Assembly (NCBI RefSeq): GCF_932526225.1
Contig: NC_064042.1
Location: forward strand, 4,571,001-4,635,000
DNA length: 64,000 nucleotides
Origin: Nematostella vectensis
Taxonomy: Eukaryota; Cnidaria; Anthozoa; Actiniaria; Edwardsiidae
Direction: 5' to 3'
The position numbers and the translations under genes are program-made. Of this stretch, positions 1-11,200 are shown piece after piece. Below the pieces are notes generated by a model that did not search any database, was not told where the DNA came from, and worked only from the letters and a program-made list of their open reading frames with translations. Numbering within the stretch: position 1 is the stretch's first letter; every line of letters begins with the position of its first letter.

Positions 1-69
1 CATTTATTAATTTATTCAATCCGTCGATCACACAAAAAGGAACCCATTTCCTGTTGTTCTAAGTCCAGG

Positions 70-174
70 TTAGTCATCAAATGAATCGTCTGCCTTCAAC
101 TCATCTTGGCCCTTAGGTGACTTGCGCTTTTGTGAACATGACGACAGGTCCAGCGGCTTGTCTGGTTGAAGCAT
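70..174 (-). CDS. possible terminal exon of an unidentified host gene
   Basis: Reading leftward, an open frame of 34 codons ends in TAA at 72-70 and is followed by two overlapping polyadenylation signals (AATAAA on the minus strand, at 3-8 and 12-17). The peptide is acidic and lysine-rich and ends ADDSFDD. A splice acceptor-like AG lies about nine bases upstream of the first ATG, so this may be the last exon of a gene whose other exons lie further right or were not recognised. The short length and weak acceptor make the call tentative. No family was recognised. Confidence 0.3.
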   Translation of the reverse strand: MLQPDKPLDLSSCSQKRKSPKGQDELKADDSFDD

Positions 175-2074
175 GCGTATTGGCTACTCTAGTGATAATC
201 GGCTGACGGGCCGTCGTCCACTTGAGTGCCAAATTTCCCGAAGCGCCGCGTTGGTCCAGGCCACGTGCTTCTTGTCAGTGTGCTTCTAAAAAGGTTGCGG
301 TTCGGGGAAATGTTATATATTCATAGTTGTCTTTGAGAGCGCGAGGTTTAAATAAACAAATTTAAGAAATCAATATATTTGACCACTGAAAAACAAAAAT
401 GAGATTGCTACAAGAAAATACCTTAGAAGACCTCGGATCTTCCCCTTGTTTCGCATTCACAATGCTTGTATCAGCATCGGGTAGTTGTGGAAGAACGTTG
501 GGTACTGGGGGAAAGAAGCTGGGTAACTCATCAAAACAATTTCAGAAAAATAGGTCTCTCGATCAGAAAAGATTATATCCCCATTCGGAGCAACTATTCA
601 CAGAAAAAGGAAAAGATCGTACCTCACAAGAGTGAGATGACCCAGTCAAGAGAGATGATCCATTTTCCTAGCCCCCTTCATTTCAAAAGAGAAGATTACC
701 ATACCAAGGCCAAGAAAGTGATCCCTATCCCGAGAGAGATGATCTTGGTTCCGGGAGAGTAAATCTACAACCCAAGAGAGATTAACCCCATTCAAAGTTG
801 ATTCACGTTCCCCGAGAAAAGTAATTTTCTCTGCAGTTTACGTTCGGCCTCCCAATACCTATTCCCACTGCTGGGCCAACTGTCGGCCGGAAATCATAGC
901 GAGTGGGTTGCTTTCTGTGTCCAGTCTTCTGCCGCACAGGGTAGACCGTTGGATCCTGGAAACTAAACCTTGAAGTGGACTGCAGGCTGTACTTGATTTC
1001 TGGAGGGCCAGCTGTTGAGCGGTGGGGCGCGTTAGAAAGTAAACAACAAAAACAAAACAAAGTGAGGCTCATGATAAATAAAGCCTATGCTTCCAAGCAA
1101 TGCTATTTTTTTATTACGGATCTGTTAAGAATTTTCATCTTGAAACCAAGAACTTTTTAAATGCTGGTCCGCATAAGAAAGCTATACGAACACATCCTGT
1201 AAGCCCTCGTTTGTCTGCGTCTAGGAAAGCATTATGTTGCCTTTAAAGGTTGGTTCTATTGAGCCCAAGGAACCGCCCCTGAGTCAAGAGGGAATTAAGG
1301 TGAAGAATTGAGGTGCTCTTACCTCTTTCGGTGTTCCATGGTGACGATTGTGATGGCACTCCACACGAGAAATTTGTCAAATCTAAAAGAAAAATTAAAA
1401 ATCTCTGTGGAGTAATCTCCATAGCTCGAACTCTCGATAACTGATATATCCAACAAGTTTAATTTCTTAGATTCAACCGCTAAACGCATGCAAAAGCACT
1501 GCGTTTCCCCTGAAAGCGTATCCTAGGATACAAGAGCCCCGACCCTACTCTCACTAATATCACAATCTTCAAATTATTTGGAATTTTGTTGCTGCTAACA
1601 AGAATCCTTCGTGAGAACAAAAACAAAGTCTAATTTTATGGCAAGGGGAGACTTCTACTTTTATATTTCTGCATGCAACACATTTTTTTGACAAATAACA
1701 AACTCTGTTTTTCTCTTACCCAAATGCTGTAAAAGTTCGGGGAAGCGATGTCGCGTATGCCTGAAGTCCGGATTCCAAATGGCGTAGGACTGCAAAATAT
1801 GATACAACAGGGAGCAATCACCTCTAACGGACTGTTGACGAGCCCTTCTCCTACTAAAACTATGAAAGGTAGTCCTGTATGACCTAAACAGTACACAAAA
1901 AGAGATGCGTTCACTGGCGATGAAATGTACATTATACGGTCAAATAGACCGATCTCGTCTTCGAAAACTTCCTCATAACGACATGAACATCTTCGTATTT
2001 TACTCTGGATAAAATTAAGGCCTGATACAGCACTCAGTTTAATTACCTATGTTTTACCTTTGTGTTACTTAGGG

Positions 2075-2190
2075 GGCTCTGGTACAGAAGGCCAAGCGGT
2101 TGAGGATTCGAGCGTCGAGTTGGCGACAGCACGCGGGCCTGTAAGTCACGTGGTCTCGTCCACACGGGTCCATAGTCTTTCAGTGTTGTG
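2075..2190 (+). repeat. possible tRNA-derived SINE fragment
   Basis: The segment contains GGCCAAGCGGTTGAGGATTC, resembling the A-box region of Leu/Ser tRNAs, but I do not find a matching B box or a foldable cloverleaf. It is most likely a degraded tRNA-derived repeat rather than a functional tRNA gene. Confidence 0.3.
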
Positions 2191-2415
2191 GTTTTATTGC
2201 GTTTGAAGACCCGTGGCTTTGACAGAAGTGCCTGTTCTGTCATTCCGCAGGATTCCAAAAATTTGGCGCGCGTTTCGGAAACAGAAACGGATGAGTATTG
2301 TGACGTCATAAGCGACTATGACGTAACTTTTGTTGATAGCCCTGGCCAGCCACATAAGAAATATAAGTATTTCGAGTTATATCCAGTGGGTTTTAATTTT
2401 TTCATGAAATGAAAA

Positions 2416-3135
2416 ATAAAGGTTGGTTCTCACTAGGACGTAAGCGCAAACGGAAGCGCAACAGTGTGAATCGGTCAAACATAAGCGCAAGCGCAAAAAA
2501 ATCACGCAATTGCGTTCTCTTGCGCTTATGTTCTAGTTAGACCCTGTCCCCACGTATCCGTTGTTCTAGTTAGACCCTGTCCCCACGTATCCGTTGTTCT
2601 AGTTAGACCCTGTCCCCACGTATCCGTTGTTCTAGTTAGACCCTGTCCCCACGTATCCGTTGTTCTAGTTAGACCCTGTCCCCACGTATCCGCTTTCGTT
2701 TGAAAGCGCAACCTTTTTGTTACGGATACGGAAATCGTCCACACGTTAACGCTAAAACGATGACCGAAAACAGAACGATTTGAAAACGATCTCCAGAGTG
2801 GAACAATTTGAAAACGATACCCTTTCGGAGCCGTGGGGACGGACGAAAATTGAACTTTTCGAAAATGATGGCGTGATTCACTTTTTCGCAAGATGTAATC
2901 AAACAAAATAGTGGGTCTACGCATGTGCTGTAAAAGCATTTTATCGTTTTCGTATCGTTTCTGCGTTTTCGTGGGGACGGGTCGTATAAAAATGTAAGCG
3001 CTTCGTGTGGACGCGGATCTTTTTGAAAACGGAACAAGAAGGTTGCGTTTTCAAACGAAAACGGATACGTGCGGACAGGGTCTTAGAATCGGAAAACTAC
3101 GTGCGTTCCGCTTTTACGTCCAAAGAACCAACCTT
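2416..3135. mobile_element. nested MITE with imperfect terminal inverted repeats
   Basis: The left end AAGGTTGGTTCT followed by GGACGTAAGCGCAAACGG is mirrored at the right end (AACCAACCTT preceded by TTTACGTCC and CGTTCCGC). Inside, a second inverted pair GACCCTGTCCCCACGTATCC near 2536 and GGATACGTGCGGACAGGGTC near 3064-3083 suggests one non-autonomous element inserted into another. No transposase is encoded. Confidence 0.55.
2529..2695 (+). repeat. 33-bp tandem repeat, five copies
   Basis: Five nearly identical 33-bp units, each containing TTAGACCCTGTCCCCACGTA, follow one another. The unit equals the terminal sequence of the inner MITE, so the array appears to be an amplified transposon end. 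It produces an 11-residue periodic open frame on the minus strand that is not a gene. Confidence 0.85.
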
Positions 3136-4451
3136 AACCGTCAGATATGTTTATTCAAGTTATATATCGGGCTCCAACCATCAGGAGTACATGTTCTTCT
3201 GATTGAGTTATTTCTTTTATTGTATGCGCCTCGCACGTCGTATTTCCGCGCGCTTTTTGTTCTCTGATGGAATGTCTGTTGTCATAGCAACCAGTGAGGG
3301 CACGGAGAAAGTTTGACTTGGTCTCCGAGAGCATTCAAAGTATTGGTTATTGGTTATCGCAATGGCGTGTAGTCTCCCTCTCGATTACTCATCGAAGAAT
3401 GAACGTGTCAAGCAAATTAATAATAATACCAAACAATGAGGGGAATTCAGCGGGGTTTCAACTATTATCAGTTTGAACTTCCCGTCGGGAACAAAGCGAG
3501 TCGAGCAACGCCATCTAAAAGAGGTAAAAATACTTGTATTTTTACTGAGTTAGCTTTTAGCTATATAATATTATTACGATTGAATTAACCGCATTGTGTA
3601 TTTTGAACCCAAGTAGTTTAAGCTAATTAGACCAAAGTTATCCATGTGATAAAGCGATCTCTTTGGCTTCAATTTGCATGCTGTTATTTTTTAAGTAAAA
3701 GTAGTGTCGAATTCGCTTAGAGAGAATCAAATTTTTACTTCGCTGTGCATGGTGTTGATGGCTTTTTTCCGCTTGGAGTAACTTGTAAGCATAATCTTGT
3801 TTGATTTGTAAGTAGGTGTAAGTCTAAAATAACTTTCTCTTTTGTTATTATCTCTAATGTCGCGGTCGAAGAAAATTACACTAAGGTTTCCTTTTATCAA
3901 GTGCATTAACCAGTACCCTAGAAAACCCACGACAATCCTAATAGCTTGCATAGACCTATGTTTTTCCATTTTCTGACTGATAAGAAGGGAGGAAAGGCTT
4001 CAAATAACTCTTTGTAACAGGGTGTACCCCCCCCCCCCCCCTTGCCAACCTTAATAGATCAGCTTGGTATTTAGAACTTTTATTGATTCATAAAAGATTC
4101 AGTATTGTTTCCCCAGAATCTCTTAGAGTGCCAATATATAAAACAGCTCCTTTACATCTTTTTTAATTAAATTAATTTCAGTCTGAAGGGGAGCCCACCC
4201 CCCCCCCCCCCTCCCATTCCCCTCCACCTGGACTGTCACAGGATCCATCACTGCCCAAGTGAAAAGGATACTAGTCCAAAGGTGTAGTTGTGAAGACCTT
4301 GTACATAATTTAGGTCCAAATAAGGCTCTATTTCTAGCCATCTCTAAGCCTCATGGGCTCAAGTCTAGGTTGAAATCCCATTCTTCATTTTTTTTTAAAG
4401 TTTATAGCTTCTAGAACTATATCCAAATTGTATTATTTCTTATGCCTGCAG

Positions 4452-7412
4452 CAACATCCAGTCTCACCTCATTGAGGTCAAACTCAAGACTAAAGTTCTG
4501 TTCAAGCTCTACATCATTTGCTGGCAGAAGTGGGCGGAGCACACCCTGTACGCCGCAGAGCAGAGAGAGCCATGCCTGTGTAGCTGTTGATAACAAAGTA
4601 CACCAGAAGGACTCGCAGGTTGGCCTTTGGCTTAAAGTTTAATGTTGTGTTATGTTATGTAAATTTCTATGGTGTGTTGTGTTATGCTTTTATTGTTTCC
4701 ATGAAATTGCTTAACCTCGTGGAAGGGTCAGGCCAAACAAAAAATACTTACAGTTCAGGCAACAAGTGCTGACCTATCAAGCATGATCTAATATATCAAC
4801 TCTAAATACCCATAAGCTTCTACATGCAACATGTGTTTGGAGCTGGTTTTGCACAATAATAATAATATTCTCACATTTTGTATCTACAAACTTGCAGCAC
4901 ATCTTGGTAGGGTCTGCGCTAAGGAGGCCTCATGCAACTGGCTACTCCCCGCTAGACTACCAGGTTATGCCTGATGTTGGCAAAATCCCTCAACAGCCTT
5001 TTAAATCCCAGTCACCCTGCACTGTCTACTCCTATGCTAACCGTCCCATGTCGGCATGCACAATGCCTGTCAATCATGGCAAGCATACCAAGTCTAGCCT
5101 GCTGAGGGCTAAGTCTGCGTCATGTGCTTCACTGTTAAGGGTGCCACCTGAGGAGAGCCGGCCAAGTAGTGCCAACAAAAGACTCTGTAAAGTCCGTAAG
5201 TAGATCTTGGGGTTAAAATTGATTTTTAAATGATCCAATGTTTGTATGAAAAAGGAGTAGCTAGACATAGAATGACTTCTTCCTTGGAGTAAGTACGCAG
5301 CTGCTTTGTCTCCTATTATCTTTGTTCTACAAAGGAGTTCTTTTGTCTCTATTCTTCTCGTTCTTTGTGTCAAAGTGCGGATATTGTTTATTTGCCCAAT
5401 CAAATTTCAGCTTGTAAGAGCTGCGTATTGACCCCTTCCTTGGCTTAATACAAATACATTTTTTAGCAGGTGCAATATGAGATTCATACCAAAGCAACTC
5501 TCCAGGGGTTTAAGAGGAATTTTCTACTTGAGGGGTATGAACAACAGTAAATCCACACGTGTAAGAACCAAGAATAAGGCTGAATAGGCTCTTATAAATC
5601 AGGGTACCTGACAAAACAGCCTGTAACAGAAACAGTCACTAATAGTCAGAATGTTTGTTGGCTTTGAATTTTAAGATAAAATTCAAGTAATCTCTCAAAT
5701 AAGAGAGATTACCAGGCTGATTAGAAAGGGAGAAAAATATGCTGTAGGTTCCTATGTGCAGGTGTTTACTGAATATCAGAAGATTACCAGAAGGGGCATG
5801 GCATTGCCCCCCCCCCCCCCCCCAGTATTTCTCAGCTGCTATGACCCTGGCATACAGTAATAAATCTTGAAGGCCTCAAGGAAATTGTTGGTGAAACGAT
5901 AAAAAAAAAAACATTCAAATTCACTCCAAAACTTATTTTTTTTAATTGCCCCTGATTTTTTTTCTATTGTTGTATCTTGTTATTTTTTCACAGGTGATGA
6001 CTACCGACATTTCAAGTCTGGTACTCCAAATAAACAGTAGGTATCTAATTTATCATATTATAAGATAACGATTATTAAAATTGAAGAATATTTTAACATA
6101 TTGTCCTGTTTTAGGGTACCACCCCATGGGGAATCCTTACACAGTTTTCTCACAGGAGCAAGATACAACAGGTATTGTGATATAACAGGTATTGTGTTTC
6201 AACACATATTGTTTTACAACAGGTATTGTGTTACAGCAGGTATCTTTTACAACATTTTTACAGCAGAAATTTTGTTCCAACACATATTGTGTTACAACAG
6301 ATTTTGGTACAAAAAGTTTTGTTACAACATGTATTGTGTTATTACACATTATGTTACAACAGGTATTCTTTTACAACAGGTATTGTGTTACAACAAGTAG
6401 TAGTAAAGGAACCAGTAGAGAAACGAAGATGAGGACAAACTAAATAAATGCTTGTAATAATTAGATCAATGTTTTATTTTCTATTTTAGCACAAGATATC
6501 TGGACTCCAGAACACTCTCCAAGCTGGGGGTGTATATTCCCAAGGCGGACCTGAATGCTTTCTTCGTGCAAGATAAACAAGCAGGAAAGACAATACAAGG
6601 TAAAAAATTAATATAGGCTTGGATGCTAATTTCTGCTTGTCTTAAAGTGCAAAGCTAGGCTAGCTAGCTAGCACACCTCCCTCAGCTGCAAAAAACCAGC
6701 CATTTCTTATTGAAAAATTGCTAAAAATTAGACATTTATTTATACAATATCCCCTTGTCAGCAAATCACAACTTCATGCGTAAGCCATTCCCAGCACTGT
6801 CGACTCTTGACTTGAAGACCATTATGAGTAGTACTGTATGGTTCTATTGTAGTAGTATTACGGAAAAGTATTACGTCCAGTGATGAAAGCCAGCTCGCTC
6901 TAGCTGTTACATTTCACAAGTTTGTCTCAACAGTAACAGTTGACATTTTATCGCTAAGTAAAAGATCAAGATTCTCCAATGCCAAAGACTTATGGGTTTT
7001 GATGGTGGTTACAATGTGGGTTTGCATCCTTTGCCCCCCTCTCCCTAAAAAATCCTAGTTACCACAAAGGCGATGAACACCATATTCTATCAATCGAAAA
7101 CTCTTCATAGATTCTGAAGATGAAACAGATTCGGAAGTCGGACAAGAAGATATTCGATCCCTGTCAAGCTCTAGCTCTGAAGAACTAGAAATCAGTGATG
7201 ATGAACAAAACAAAGAGACTGATAGAAAAAACAAGGCTGTTAACACAGAAGCTCACTATTTGAGCATTGAACGGTGGCATTCGGCCCAGTGGAAAACTGC
7301 TCGCAAGCCAACCACTCAGCATGCACCAAGAGCCCATACTGCGCCTTGTCGAATTAAAAGGATACAGACCTTTTACCATGATTATGACACAGGGAAGAAA
7401 TACAATTCTTAA
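4452..7412 (+). CDS. unidentified spliced host gene, six readable exons
   Basis: Six exons join with consistent phases: 4452-4618, 4898-5195, 5994-6036, 6115-6171, 6490-6599 and 7111-7412, the last ending in TAA. Each has an AG acceptor and GT donor, and the joined frame stays open for about 325 codons. The protein is rich in Ser, Arg and Lys in its first half, including a stretch ending RPSSANKRLCKVRD. It has a compact central part (ALRRPHATGYSPLDY earlier; LSKLGVYIPKADLNAFF later) and an acidic serine-rich segment DSEDETDSEVGQED before the C-terminus. No signal peptide or membrane segment is seen. The first exon may begin at ATG 4442 or be preceded by an upstream exon, because an acceptor-like AG sits at 4450-4451. 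I do not recognise the family. Expression is inferred only from splice consistency. Confidence 0.6.
5808..5823 (+). repeat. poly-C tract
   Basis: An uninterrupted C homopolymer of about 16 bases lies in the intron. Comparable tracts occur near 4028, 4198, 22390 (as G), 25668 and 63222. Confidence 0.9.
6163..6403 (+). repeat. 17-bp degenerate tandem repeat spanning a splice donor
   Basis: The unit is close to TACAACAGGTATTGTGT, repeated about 13 times with substitutions. The first unit contains the end of an exon and its splice donor (CAG|GTATTG at 6169-6177), so the array is made of copies of an exon-intron junction. Confidence 0.8.
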
Positions 7413-8261
7413 ATAATAGCTCAATTTATTAAATGAATGTACTTTATATTTTATTGATGTTTATATGGAATGCATGTTTTTTTTGTATTGTGTGATTTAA
7501 ATTACAAGAAAAATGATAGATATTTATTGTTCTATTGTGTATTTTCCTGTAGTCATACTGTGTTTTACTGCTGTGATTTAGACCTAAGAGCTTCGAAAGG
7601 GACATATTATAAGAAACATGCCACAGTACAAACAAACTTGTAATGGCAGTGGCGCTTTTTTGCAAGCTATGATTTACCTTGACTTCTACAGTACTACCAT
7701 AACATACAGTTAGTGTAAAATTCTACGCTACTTAGCCAAAAGTATGACAATTTTAAAGCACAAATTTGCTAAATTCCATTAAAAATGAATGCATTATGTC
7801 AAAGCCTATTCAACAGTATGATATATAAATAATAAAAAAGGCCAAAAGGACATATAAAAAATAAGCTTACATTAATAATCAACATTTAATTATAGCTGAT
7901 AATATACACTTTACCTGAAGACTTATATATATTTTGCGTTTTTAGTTATATTCTTATAATTTATAAATAAGACAATCACTCACAGCTGTCCTTTTATATT
8001 TCTTGACCAAGATCCAGTAACTCAGTCCAATTCAATTGACAGGCAAAATGTCGAAAATCACCCTTCTCCATAAACTGTAGAGTCATTCATTTTTAGAGTA
8101 AAAAATCAAGTATCAATTGATTTTTTAACTTGTATACACTTGAAGAAACTTGTTTGCAAGAGACAGAGCTCTGCTCCTCTTGCCTCAAAATATTTACCCC
8201 TAACACCCAGGCATACAATGCATCTATCCATAATATACTCTCTTATAACTACTTGCTAGTA
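7413..8261. other. intergenic, AT-rich
   Basis: Convergent 3' flanks of the unidentified gene and the reductase gene. The stretch is AT-rich and I see no coding exon, RNA gene or structured repeat in it. Confidence 0.5.
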
Positions 8262-11200
8262 TTATTGTGCGACTTTTTGGCTCTCTTCCGAGTTTGTTGT
8301 GTGATTATTGGAGTTATTTGTAGCTGGCGGCCCATGGTATTTAGGAGTCTTCTTCACGAATCCCTGTTCGATCATGGAGTAAGCCATATCAATAACAGTA
8401 TCCTTCAGTTCCCTTGGAGCAAACCCAAGATCTTCCTTGATCTAATGGGAAAAAATCGTCTAACTCACTCTCTTTTCTCCATTATTCAATACCAACATAA
8501 GCATACAGCCTCTCATGAACAATAAGAGAGTAAATCAAAATGATCTAATGCACAAAGGAGAACATCCATAAATGCATAGCTGTCAATCCAACTTTGACAG
8601 AAATCTTGTGAAATTGGGAGAAATAAAGCAAATATGTGAAAAAACCCGAGAGGGCCAATTCCGGTGAATACATAGAGTGTATGTAGGCTTGTGATGAGGT
8701 CCAAAATCTTGTAACACCCACCCAATGAGTTGACAGCTATGTAATTGAGAAACAAATGCTGACACTTTACACAATGCTGCTTCACTAATAACTCATTCAT
8801 ATTACAAACAGTGTTTTTCCCCTTCAGTTCCAATGTAGTATATGCCTTTGAAAATATGACGATTTTGAACTTGGAGTTATACAATATGACGATTTTGAAC
8901 TTGTGAGTTATCTTAAAATGAATCCAGTCCTGTGTGTCATACCTTTTTATTGCTGAACGTAACACATTTGCCAACCTCAGGGAGAATCATCCTGACACTG
9001 CTGTCAAACAACGCCACCACATAAAGCCCCAACTTAGGGGCCACCATGGTAGGGACTTTATATCCTGATAAATACAGGTAATCAGCAAAATGATGTGAAG
9101 ATTTCTTTTAGGGCAAAACAAAATAATTGAATACCTTGTGGTCGAAATTCATCATTCAATATTCTAGCAGTTTCATGAACCCACATGTTTCCTGTGACTG
9201 CTATATAACGGTTACCTGCAAGTGATATAGATTAAGGAACACATCAGAGGCACAAGATGAGTTTGTTGGGGGGGAGGTGTGTGCAGGCAAGAATAGTGTA
9301 GTGCATAGTATACCTGGGACATACCTGGTGCGTTTGGGGCTGTTATTGCAGATATATGGGCTTTGGCAACATCCCTCACATCAACAATACCAAGGTTGTA
9401 CTTGGGGACCATTAACATCTGGCGCTCTAATAGCCGGCATGGAATCTGCAGGTGGCAGAGATAGCCAAACAGTTATATATGAGTAAATTACCAAAAAAAA
9501 GCTCTGCTATGAACAGCTTGACACTACAGAATGTCATAAACTATTATTTAGCCCATTTCCTGTGATCTGTCGTCCCCCCCTGTCCCCCTCCCCCTTGCTG
9601 CATCAGACCTGTCCCTAACCCTACCCCCCCTGTCTCTATTTTATGGGAGGGGAGGAAAAAGACACAAAAGGAGGAGACAGATCACAAGGGATGGAGAAAA
9701 AGGGTCACAATGGATGTAATTTATGGTTGAAGGATTATAAGAGAGGGTGCACACTGTGATATGTTTTTATTAATTTAGAGAGAGAGAGAGGGGTGACATG
9801 GAGAGTGTATGTGGATCAGGCTTAAAGGGTTGGGGGGGGGGGAAGTTGATGAACCCCTCAATTATACACAATCATAAACAAACTAACCTCCATACTAGTA
9901 CAATTAGATCCTTGCAATACTGGTCCATATACCAGACCAGGGTTTATCACTACTAGCTCAAACTTTTCATCACCTGTAATAAAAATAAAAAAAAAGCAGT
10001 ATAAAAAAACTGCATCTAGAAAAAGCCTACCTTTGCTAATGGAAATAATTTATTTAGTAGAATCAATCAATCAAAGATGCTCAGGAAAAATAACTTTGCA
10101 TTTACCTGGTAAACCTTCAACAAGCTTCCATGCTTCCTTTTCAGCTAGAAGCTTGCTCTTTGCATATGGAAAGCATTCACTCTCAATAGACCAGTCTTCC
10201 TCTGTAAGCACACGTGAGTCATCATGGCCAACTAAAAAGAAAAAAAAAAGAACATTTGGGAAACAGGAGATCGGGTCAAATGTACGTCTAATCAAATAAA
10301 ATCTGAAACTGTAAGACTGTGGAGATTGTAAGATTTTGTTAAATGAAGAACTTTAAAAGATTCAGATAGTATTTGCCATCCTTGCCAAAAAAGGTATTTA
10401 AAGCACATTGAAATTAAATAATGTCGATCAACTTCTCCTTTGTTATTGTTTATCATTGGAAATGCAGCGGTTTATTCGCAAGCAAACTCAAAAATAACAA
10501 TCTACGAATGAAAGTCAAATATGTTATTGAAGATATTTGATTGAAAATATCTTGGTTATTAGCTTGAATTAGCCGATGGAAATGGATGCTTTGTGCGACT
10601 CGCTATTGAGCGGGAGCATAAAATGGCAGCGTGATTGACCTCTTTAATGGTAGAACTAGGTCATCTCTATATGACTGGTTGAAGTAGTAATATCTACCCA
10701 AAAGAGGATCTGCTCAACTCAAGTTCTTGAAATATACAGTAGTAAAAAAAATACAATAATAGCGTACGTGTATGCATATGCCTAGAGACCCACTGAATTA
10801 ATATCCACATGTGTAATGGCATATAAGGTTCTATGCTATTGCAAATTCTACTCAGTGTAACCTACAAGATACAGCAGCTATTGAGCTTGTCAGTACAACA
10901 CGCTTGACGCCACACTTAGCACACGCCTTGAGAACGCTTCTTGTTCCTTCTACTGCTGGTTCAATTATATCACTTTCCAGCTTAGGGTTTGATGCTGGGA
11001 ATGGAGAGGCCATATGAAGAACATACTGACAATCCTTGGCAGCTCTGAAAGTAAAATATCAGGCACATTACTTATGACCTATGAAAGATTCTACAACACT
11101 TGCGCGTAATCTTGCTTTCTGATTGGTTGTTAGCTATAGTAAATCATTGGACATACCACGGGATACTTCATTTACACAATCCCTGGGAATTTTTTTAAGT

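Larger units (their letters stand above)
175..4451. other. intergenic or intronic repeat-rich stretch
   Basis: No convincing coding exon was found here. It holds a tRNA-like fragment near 2080, a nested MITE with a 33-bp tandem array (2.42-3.13 kb) and two poly-C tracts near 4028 and 4198. Short open frames present are of low complexity or interrupted. Confidence 0.5.

Noticed and set aside
2043-2309. Minus-strand open frame near 2.1 kb
   Set aside because: It reads through a degraded tRNA-like repeat in antisense and has no splice or start support.
6101-6443. Open frames with CYNRYC-like periodicity near 6.2 kb
   Set aside because: They are generated by the 17-bp intronic repeat.
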